Positions 57,301 through 64,000 of a DNA stretch of 64,000 nucleotides are shown here, in pieces (positions within the stretch are counted from its first letter, which is position 1; every line of letters starts with the position of its first letter). The stretch is from Antedon bifida. Taxonomy: Eukaryota > Echinodermata > Crinoidea > Comatulida > Antedonidae. A model generated the notes under the pieces. The model saw only the letters and a list, made by a program, of their open reading frames with translations, was not told the origin of the DNA and did no database searches. The translations under genes and the position numbers were made by a program. Where the stretch lies: positions 12,286,917-12,350,916 of the forward strand of contig OY727101.1 in NCBI GenBank assembly GCA_963402885.1, in the 5' to 3' direction.

Positions 57301-60300
57301 ACAAAGCTCTTTTAAACTTGTCTCCCACCGCTGACTAGTATCTAGTCCGGTGCTACACTGGCTATTGTTGGTTTATCCAGGTAAGCTAGGCACGAAATAG
57401 ACTACACAACCAACAGTGGTGTTGGTAGTCTATGAGTGCCGCTTACCTGGATAAAAACCCTCCCACCATCCCCTCAGACAAGAGGTCTTGCGAAATGATG
57501 ATGGTGGTTTGTGGACAGGCTCCCACTTGAGGGCATAGTTCATGGACTATACCATTTGTGGAGAGGGGGATTAAATGAAAACTTCTACTTTTCGAGTTAT
57601 ATCTCGCTCTTTGAGGAGAAGGGGCTATTGTTGGTTTATCCAGGTAAGCGGCACTCATAGACTACCAACACCACTGTTGGTTTGTGTAATTGTCATTGTC
57701 ACCTGTTATCATTGTCTTCTTTATAATTGGCATCATTGTCACCATCATTTTTAACACTTCCATCATCATTGTCGCTTTATTATTGTCATCAATTGTCACC
57801 TTCCTAATTGTCACATTCATCATCACAATCATTGTAATTGTCACCTTCAAAATTATTCATTATTAATTATTATCTTCATAAATTATAATAAGTACATTAT
57901 CATCGTGTTTATCATTTTATTATCCACCTTATCATCCTTGTAATCATTCTTTTATTATCATAACCATCATCTGCATCATCATCATCATCTGCATCATCAT
58001 CTGCATAATCATCATCATCATCATCTGCATCTGCATCATCATCATCTGCATCATCATCATCATCTGCATCATCATCATCATCATCATCATCTGCATCATC
58101 ATCTGCATCATCATCATCATCTGCATCATCATCATCATCATCTGCTTCATCATCTGCATCATCATCATCTGCATCATCATCATCATCATCATCTGCATCA
58201 TCATCATCATCATCATCATCATTATCATCTGCATTATTATCATCATTAGCATCATCATCATGTACACTACTGTCCTTTCACAGGCCATTTAGTATGTTGC
58301 TTTATCTCTGGGAGTGGCAATACCACTGTCACACTCAACCTGTTGTTACACGCTGATATTTTAATTTAATTATTTAAATATAATATGCTAGTTGATATTG
58401 CTAGAGTCATCTCAGCATGATAGCGTCATTAGAAACAACGTAACTTAATATACAGTTGTGGCTTAACTAGCAGTGTTTCTAATAATGAAAATTTGCATTT
58501 CCTTGTTGAGAATAATTCACATAGAGACATCCAAACTGGATGTATTTAGACATCTGTGGCCATATTCACCATTCATACTTAGGCTAAGTAAAAAATATCC
58601 TATCTAAGTGAATACAATTTAAGGGAAATACTTAAATATTTATTGAGTTAAGTGAAGAACTTAATATTTAAGGGAAATACTCACTTAAGTGTGATTGGTG
58701 AATATGGCCACTAGCTTTTACCAGACAACAAATTAAAATTAATTTGTTAAAAATAACTACCCTGATTTAGTAACATTTCCCTAGCAGACCACAACCCACA
58801 ATTACAGGATGTAATGTTGTTAAACGCTAATATTTTGATTAGTACTGTGGTTATATTTGATGGACTCGGAGTCAATGTGTCTTACTGTGATGTACGTACC
58901 ACTCGGACCTATTGATGGATATTATTATATTTTGATTAATCTCTTAATTATTAAATTAATTTTAAACTCTGTAGGAGTAGAAAGGTATGTAACTATGTTA
59001 ATTAATTAAGATTCTGAAACACTTTAAAATACTGTGTTGCATACAACAGAGAACTAGCGATACAATAGCCTTAAGCTTTGTCTACACTATGAAACTAGTT
59101 TGACAAAAAAAATTGTGATGTGCCCAAATATGGTACAGTCAACTCTCCCAATACTGGACACCTTTGGGCTGTCCTAATATGTTTGATTTTTAAAAAGTCT
59201 GATATTCAGAATGCATTTTTAATGGTAAAAATGAATTTGGGACTGTTTGGACTTCAAGAAAAGTCTAGTATTGAGTGAGTTTCCGGTTTTCAGAGTGTCT
59301 ATATATGGGCACATCACATTTTTTTGTCACTTAAAGTTTGATAGTGTAGACAGAGCTTAACATTTTGAATCCTTAAACTTGTTTTTATACCCTAATTTTT
59401 TAGGGTGTTTATAACCCTCCTACTGTTTTAAAGTAAACTTGTATTCAATTATACTGTTGAATTCCAATTTGAAACCAATTTACACAACATTTCAATTTTT
59501 TGAACAAAAACTGATCATGCAATAATATGCCTACAGTACCTTCAACCGCTAAAATAGGAAAAAATGCACTACATGATACAAAATCAAGCAGTAAGATACT
59601 CTACACATAATAATAACAATCTTTAATTATCATTATTGCTGCCAAGCCATCATCCGTTTACATTATGTTATTAATATTGATCTTCCAAGCTGCAAAAAAT
59701 AATTAAAGCAAGTAATGTAGTTTTCTATAGGTTTTTAATGTGCACATGGATTTTTGAGAGGCCTATTATTTAACAGTAGACAAGTCTCATTTTCAGGAAA
59801 TCCTTTAGGTAATAATATACCTCTTAGTAATATTGAAATCTGATAAGAGTATTGCATTGTGCTATTTTTGAAAGTTGTGGAAAAAGAGGGTTTTTTTTAA
59901 AGATAATGAGTGCAGATTATTTCCTGCAATGTTTGATGAAAGATGTAAATGTCTGAGTCCAAAACTTGTTTCCAAACAAGTATTTCGGAACACTGAATAT
60001 AGGGAACAGTCTCAACAATTATTTTACTGTAGTTACTTGCTATATTTTGGGGTTGAGTTGCCATACACACTGTTTTATTACAGTTAAAATAAATGTAGCA
60101 TAATAGAACAATTGTGTATAAAGATTCTACTACTAGGTCAGATTTAGGAAAAATATCTGAATAATAAAATGAGTGTGACTGACCCAAAATTTGATAAAAA
60201 TCTATATATTAGAAATTGCATCATGATGATTGAATTTCCTATAGTGCTGCCCTTTTTATGTTACGTTTTGGCCGAGTAGTAGATGTTTTGAAAGACGATT

Positions 60301-60612
60301 ATGATTTAATTGTTTGATTTCTCAGCATGCATTTTAATGATTTTAAAAATGAAAAAGAGATATCCGTATATTATTTGAATAAAATTAATAACTAAACTCT
60401 ACTGACAATGCATGATTAAAGTTTGATAATAATATATAATTATAATATTAAAATAGTTTTTTTGTCTGCATCACTGGCAATATTTATTTTATTTTCTTCA
60501 GACTGCCTCGTGGTTTTCGGCTTTTGTCTGGATGATATTACTGTGTTTGACCGGTTTTCGGCGAATCTATGAAATGCGACAATCTTCGGTTCCCAAGGAT
60601 ACGTACACTTAA
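36367..60612 (+). CDS. TMEM179-like four-pass membrane protein, copy C (divergent paralogue)
   Basis: Five exons on the plus strand: 36367-36471 (ATG), 41439-41632, 44349-44489, 45175-45253 and 60502-60612 (TAA). Phases are 0, 2, 2, 0, as in copies A and B, and the product is 209 residues. Exon 1 is again 35 codons and encodes helix 1 (ILTIVLILEILLLY). Exon 2 starts NDFKGQCILGADVRWN, which matches the F-x-G-x-C entry of TMEM179 proteins, and ends in helix 2. Exon 3 encodes helix 3 followed by LNRFCDGLTSGD. Exon 4 starts CQESQDLVRWKG. Exon 5 has TASWFSAFVWMILL and a short tail ending KDTYT. Sequence identity to A and B looks low, but gene structure is the same. The introns are large: intron 2 holds a long CATCAT-type microsatellite, and intron 4 (15.2 kb) holds an antisense cystine-knot gene and a DIRS element. 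Function is unknown. Confidence 0.75.
37160..37473. mobile_element. MITE with ~45-bp terminal inverted repeats
   Basis: GCACTTGTCAATTG and ATGACCCACTATACGACCC at the left, mirrored at 37430-37473. The interior repeats GGTGCGTCA. Confidence 0.75.
38519..38760. mobile_element. MITE family 3, copy plus duplicated right end
   Basis: GTCTACACTATTAAATGGG at the left. The right end (TTTGATAGTGTAGAAAAATT) occurs twice, with a 43-bp copy of 38042-38084 between them. Confidence 0.65.
39420..40445 (+). repeat. 17-bp minisatellite
   Basis: AACTGAGGCACTTATTC repeated, nearly perfect at 40290-40410 and diverged on both sides. Confidence 0.9.
41633..44348. other. Intron 2 of copy C
   Basis: The left half has a CGGT-rich repeat fragment (41820-41990, TCGGTCGGTCGGTCG). 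The right half is the CATCAT microsatellite. No gene. Confidence 0.6.
42960..44195 (+). repeat. Long CATCAT/CTCCTC microsatellite
   Basis: 1.2 kb of CCATCATCATCCTCCTCCCT-type units. One frame stays open for 364 codons (Ser/His/Pro/Ile) only because the unit length is mostly a multiple of three. Confidence 0.95.
44512..44583 (+). other. tRNA-like relic or SINE head
   Basis: CCTCAGTGGTCTAATGCTTA and AGCAGAAGGTTCTGA resemble D-arm and variable-region parts of a tRNA-derived SINE. No clear T arm. Confidence 0.3.
46150..46380 (-). mobile_element. pogo/Tigger-like fragment
   Basis: The right end reads GTCCAGTATTGGAAGAGTTG, the reverse of the end seen at 59136. Confidence 0.45.
47672..48224 (+). 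mobile_element. TTAA MITE family 1, copy 5
   Basis: TTAA AGATGTATTGTCCC to GGGACAATACATCT TTAA, with the same interior as copies 1 and 2. Confidence 0.85.
49347..51714 (-). CDS. Secreted cysteine-rich protein, 3' exons: VWC-like module plus C-terminal cystine knot
   Basis: Four minus-strand exons join in frame: 51714-51686 (29 nt), 51402-51301, 50399-50354 and 49627-49347 (TAG). The first two create CLVNNQNYN followed by IGETIPTNNPCQSMTC, the typical start of a von Willebrand factor C-type module. The third ends GVCCPKC. The last encodes a C-terminal cystine-knot domain: GC, then MCQGRC (the C-x-G-x-C ring), YCECC, LMCPDG and IEECFCGRCEY. This arrangement is known from mucins, VWF, hemocytin/SCO-spondin-like and related extracellular proteins, where the knot mediates dimerisation. 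The visible product is about 151 residues and is partial: the first exon starts in mid-codon and no upstream exon was recognised. It lies entirely in intron 4 of TMEM179-like copy C, on the opposite strand. Which mucin-like family it belongs to cannot be told from these exons. Confidence 0.7.
49628..51300. other. Introns of the antisense cystine-knot gene
   Basis: Apart from the exon at 50354-50399, the left side has repeat words GAATAAACGC and GCGTTTATT (49725-49920). The rest is AT-rich without recognisable features. Confidence 0.55.
51715..53699. other. Region upstream of the visible cystine-knot exons
   Basis: No further Cys-rich exon on the minus strand could be recognised. A 107-residue minus-strand ORF (52871-53194) has no family resemblance. 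Confidence 0.5.
53700..54562. mobile_element. piggyBac-like non-autonomous element
   Basis: TTAA at both borders (53700-53703, 54559-54562), left end CTCTTTCACTGCG and right end reverse CCCTTTCACTGCG. The CCC start next to TTAA fits piggyBac. No transposase ORF. The inside repeats ACCGGGTAT. Confidence 0.75.
54609..54767 (+). repeat. DIRS left inverted terminal repeat
   Basis: Starts AGCTTACCTGGATAAACC and runs through CACAAACCACCATCATCATT. About 95% like the reverse of 57492-57648. Confidence 0.85.
57361..57456 (-). repeat. DIRS internal complementary region
   Basis: In reverse it reads from the right outer flank (ACTACCAACACCACTGTTGG) into the left outer flank (TAGTCTATTTC) and CTTACCTGGATAAACC. 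Confidence 0.8.
57492..57648 (-). repeat. DIRS right inverted terminal repeat
   Basis: Reverse complement of the left repeat with a few changes. Confidence 0.85.
57690..58262 (+). repeat. ATTGTCACC minisatellite passing into an ATC microsatellite
   Basis: 57690-57960 has diverged TCATTGTCACC units. 57960-58262 is CATCATCATCTG repeats. A 114-codon Met/Gln frame on the minus strand is a product of the repeat. Confidence 0.9.
58557..58710. mobile_element. 154-bp MITE, TGGCCATATTCACCA ends
   Basis: TGGCCATATTCACCA at the left and TTGGTGAATATGGCCA at the right, with an AAGTATTT-rich inside. Confidence 0.75.
59081..59360. mobile_element. MITE family 3 interrupted by a pogo-like element
   Basis: Outer ends TTAAGCTTTGTCTACACTAT and ATAGTGTAGACAGAGCTTAA. 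The inner element 59136-59300 starts CAGTCAACTCTCCC after TA. Confidence 0.75.
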
Positions 60613-61071
60613 AATATTGGTTGTCTTGTTGTTGGTGCTATAATTGTATTGTGTAAAAAAAAGCTAAAAAAAGAGTTTTACAAATTTAATACACCTATGC
60701 AAATAACTTATTTTAATTCTTTTTTTTTTATTTAAATTTTAAATCGATCTCATAAAAAAACAATATTTTCATATATTATTTATGTTTAATTTTAACTTCA
60801 TTTAAGTATTTATTTATAGTCTTAAAATTATATTTTCATATTGTTGTGGCAATATGTAACATTTATCAAATTAATTTCTTTAGTAATATCTTATTTTATT
60901 TATTTTTATACTTGTACTACACTGCAGTATGTTAATGTTAGCCTAAGGTTTATACCTTTTTAGTAACATTTATAAAGTGTTTTTAAAAAAGCTTAATGCT
61001 AGGCTCTCGCTGGCAAGCAGATCACCTGAATCAAACCCATGTTTATCAGGATTGCTGGCAATGATGTTCGG

Positions 61072-61197
61072 AGTATGTAGGTCTAGTCTGTAGGCTTAGT
61101 ATCAGCCTAAACTACAGTATCCACATTTATGTGTATGTAGCTCTAGTCTGTAGGCTTAGAATCAGCCTAAACTACAGTATCCACATTTATGTGCATG
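61072..61197 (+). repeat. Tandem duplication, ~60-bp unit, two copies
   Basis: CTAGTCTGTAGGCTTAG and ATCAGCCTAAACTACAGTAT each occur twice in order. Confidence 0.9.
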
Positions 61198-62789
61198 TCA
61201 TATGGTTAGGATTTTGCAGATCTTGGGCAATTTCTGATCAGATTGATTTGACACCCCTTTTACACTGCCAGCAAAAATGCCTTTGAATTGTCTTAAGTAA
61301 ATTGAGCATTGTGAACTTGCCAAATGTCTTGGTGAACTTTTACAGGGCTGTAGCCACCAGTACGGTTGGTAAGGTTTCAACCTGGCAACCCAGTGGCTTG
61401 AACAGAGATTGTTCCCTTTTCTTGTGAAAACCGCTCCACAGTGGCTACATCACTGTTTTATTACCAGCAAACAATTACTCTCTCCTCTCCTAGGTGTCGG
61501 ATCCCGAGAGAAATTTTAAAATTTGTCAGGGTTGTTTTGTAACATTACTTGTGCATTGGCGAGAAATATTGCAGTACATATACCGTTTCCAAAAACTCAT
61601 CCTTTAACAGGAAAATCCTACTTACAGTAATTTAAGAGTAAAAAAAAGGAAACAGATTTCTGGAACTGTATTAGTACAGTGTAGTGGCCTCAATTAATCC
61701 AGTATTATATTAATGTAGTTCACTATCTAAATACTCTGACATTTAATGTGCTCAATATAATATCACACATTGCAAATAAAATGTTAAATGTCAAACATTT
61801 GTAAATAAAACACTAGATTCTGTACAATGTTTTTACTACAATTGTTAGATTTACTGGTTATGACATTGGTCTTCTGAGGGTAGTTGTCGAAATTTAGTAG
61901 TTCGGTTGAAGTTGTCCATTTGTCTATAGCTACTTTTCCTAAAATTGGGGATAAAAAAATTGTTTAAACTGCTAACACTAACAGCCACTGTTATTTGCCA
62001 CACGAGTTCAATTTGCAATATGTACTAGTATTAGGAAAAATAATATTTAACAAAAATTGTGAAAAAAAAAACAATTTTGTGGTCATAGCTAATATTGAAA
62101 ATATTTAAGACTACATTCACATTATCCCCATATTCACAAATGTTTTTATATAAACAATATACCATAATACAAAAGGGTTTAAATAGATAAACCTAAAAAA
62201 AAATAATATTAATTTCAAAGATTTTATGGATTTTAATATACTACACTGCAATATTTTAGTTGATACTTAATGTATGATTTATTCCTGCATGATGCTGTTG
62301 ATAATGTCTCTCAATTGGGCTTAGATCCACCTATTTTTAATGTTTTTGCGCTCGAGTAGTTTTTTTAATCATAGTACGGATTTGTCACAACTGATTATGG
62401 CAACGAAAATATGAGTTTTAAACAAAGTAGGTTTTAAATTGTTATTTAAAGGACTATTTTGAACTTAAAGGGTTCTAAATTTCTATTGTTAATTGATAAT
62501 AATGTTACCCACTTATTTTTCGACAGAGAAGAAGTAGAATGAGCGTCATGATATAAGCCCCTTTTAAAAGAAAAAGTGTTGTTACTGGACTTTTTCGTAA
62601 TATATTGCTATTTTTAATAATAATTTTTAAACCCGGACTTGCCCTTTAAACATGAAAATGTTGGCTTAGGAATGGCTATACCATTACAATGTAGTGTTGT
62701 ATATACTTTGTTAATATGTGCATGTACAGTTTTGTCCACTCACATTTTATCTTTTAAAATTATTAATACAGTAGACTACCTAATATGAA

Positions 62790-63290
62790 TGAATGATGAC
62801 ATCTTGCAACTATATATGGACATTTCATGACCATATATAGATCTGTCATAATTATGGACATATATGTTGATACTGTATATTGTGAACATATTCTGTACAT
62901 GCAGTAGTATGACTTATTACATGAATATGATTTTTTTTTTTTATATGGACACGTTATGACTTTATATGGATATAATGAACATATAATATATAGACTACTC
63001 GACATGGCCGTTATATATATACTCATTACCATTGGACAATGTTTATATATTGCGACTATGTTAATGCATATGCAGTATCACAATTTAGATTGCATTATGA
63101 ATATTTCAGGCTAATATGGACATGTTATGACTTTATATGGACATGTTATGACTTATATGGACATGTTAGGACTTATATGTACATGTTATGAAATTATATG
63201 GACATGTTATGACTATATGAAAATGGTATGCCTATAAATGGCCATATTAAGACTATATGCCCATATTATACCTATATATGATCATATGAT
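62790..63290 (+). repeat. ~20-bp minisatellite (TATGGACATGTTATGACT)
   Basis: Diverged units of TATGGACATGTTATGACTTA. Best preserved at 63113-63210. Confidence 0.85.
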
Positions 63291-64000
63291 GTAGATAACT
63301 TTATTTGGAAATAATAAATAAAATGTGATGTGAACACAAATTTTAAAATGGATTAAAGAATATATAAACAAGATAGAATGGTGTAAAAGATTTATTTAAA
63401 TAAAAAGCATATTTTCTTGTGTATATAAAAAGGAAAGAAATTTAAAAACTTGGCATGTATTGCATAAAAATAGTTAATATTAATAATAATTATCAACATT
63501 TCCAATGATGTTTAGTTTAAACACATTGTGAATGCCATATACAACGCCACTTAATATTTAATACTTTAAGTATATTACTTAAGTTCACATTAAATGGGTC
63601 ATTCAGTTAATAAGATGTTGATTAAAATATATATAATTGATTATATTTTATATTGAAGGTTATTATGAATAACTTAAAGGAAATATGTATTTATCAATGA
63701 ACGTATATTAAATTTGACATGTTATATTGCGTTATGTTTAATATATAAAATTGACGTTTTTTCTGAATTGTTTTAATGAAATAGATAATCGATCTTCCCG
63801 TTAAAAAATGATTGCTTTTGACATGTCACATAACAACTACTTAACAGCCAATGTTATTTTATTTTAATGCAATGTTTTTAATACTCAAAAGAAATATTAA
63901 CTGTTTCTAGGAATGAAGGAACCTTCACCTCTTTCTGACCCTTGAGATTTTGTGCAGATATAAATAATGCATAATATTTATGTATATTTGATTGGTCAGA

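Larger units (their letters stand above)
54592..57685 (+). mobile_element. DIRS-type tyrosine-recombinase retrotransposon, internally decayed
   Basis: Inverted terminal repeats of ~158 bp (54609-54767 and 57492-57648). An internal complementary region (57361-57456) joins, in reverse, the outer edges of both ends. RNase H-like remnants are HINSKGT-type residues (near 55830), HIDLFATSGS with SRYQDEHAWAVDA (56045-56130) and FWAYAFPP in another frame (56150). Tyrosine recombinase-like remnants are RTVSGYRSALGAVIP (56592) and HLLAFLLAMRRNN (56812). Frames are broken by shifts and stops. At 3.1 kb it is short for a DIRS element: gag and much of the reverse transcriptase are missing. Confidence 0.8.
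58263..60501. other. Right part of intron 4 of copy C
   Basis: Holds a MITE (58557-58710) and the nested MITE/pogo-like pair (59081-59360). No gene seen. Confidence 0.55.
60613..64000. other. Region downstream of copy C, no gene recognised
   Basis: AT-rich. Contains a 60-bp tandem pair (61072-61197) and a minisatellite (62790-63290). AATAAA at 61777 and 61806 could end the copy C transcript, but are far from the stop codon. Confidence 0.5.

Noticed and set aside
57944-58288. 114-codon Met/Gln-rich ORF on the minus strand
   Set aside because: Translation of the CATCATCATCTG repeat.

Overview
The window is animal nuclear DNA. It is AT-rich, with exons separated by introns with GT/AG borders, nuclear-type tRNA genes followed by T-runs, and many short inverted-repeat transposons. 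No rRNA, operon or prokaryotic signal was seen. The transposon mix (a DIRS-type retrotransposon, several TTAA or 8-bp target-site MITE families, a LINE 3' end with a GATT tail) and the protein families suggest an invertebrate deuterostome, perhaps an echinoderm. That assignment is inference.

Left part (1 to 18,590, + strand). Nine exons (2222 to 18590) join without phase conflict into the last ~437 residues of a helical, TPR-like protein. It most resembles the C-terminal region of soluble adenylyl cyclase (ADCY10 type). Its introns, and the sequence upstream of its first visible exon, hold many tRNA genes on the same strand: a small tRNA-Val set and an intron-containing tRNA-Tyr (200 to 1769), a lone divergent tRNA-Ser (4409), and inside one 10-kb intron a tandem array of 34 tRNA-Ser(GCT) units at ~220-bp spacing (6201 to 13167), plus one more at 13969. 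The array shows nested higher-order duplications (1,100 and 2,530 bp) and four copies of one truncated/full tRNA pair only 109 bp apart.

Middle part (22,088 to 60,612). There are three members of the TMEM179/TMEM179B four-pass membrane protein family. Copies A (22088-25480) and B (28057-34116) lie in tandem on the minus strand. Copy C (36367-60612) lies head to head with B on the plus strand. All three have five coding exons, a first exon of exactly 35 codons and the same intron phases (0, 2, 2, 0), so they arose by local duplication, with A and B the younger pair. The 15-kb last intron of copy C holds, on the opposite strand, the 3' exons of a secreted cysteine-rich protein with a VWC-like module and a C-terminal cystine knot (49347 to 51714).

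Mobile and repetitive DNA fills the rest. It includes a decayed DIRS-type element with inverted terminal repeats and an internal complementary region (54592-57685), a piggyBac-like non-autonomous element (53700-54562), five copies of a TTAA-flanked MITE, four copies of a MITE with 8-bp target duplications, a nested pogo-like insertion, LINE 3' ends with a paralogous empty site, and several mini- and microsatellites. Downstream of 60,612 no gene is recognised. Nothing that I can defend as a wholly new system was found. The most unusual structures are the intron-embedded tRNA-Ser array with its tandem tRNA pairs and the three-gene TMEM179 cluster with a nested antisense gene.
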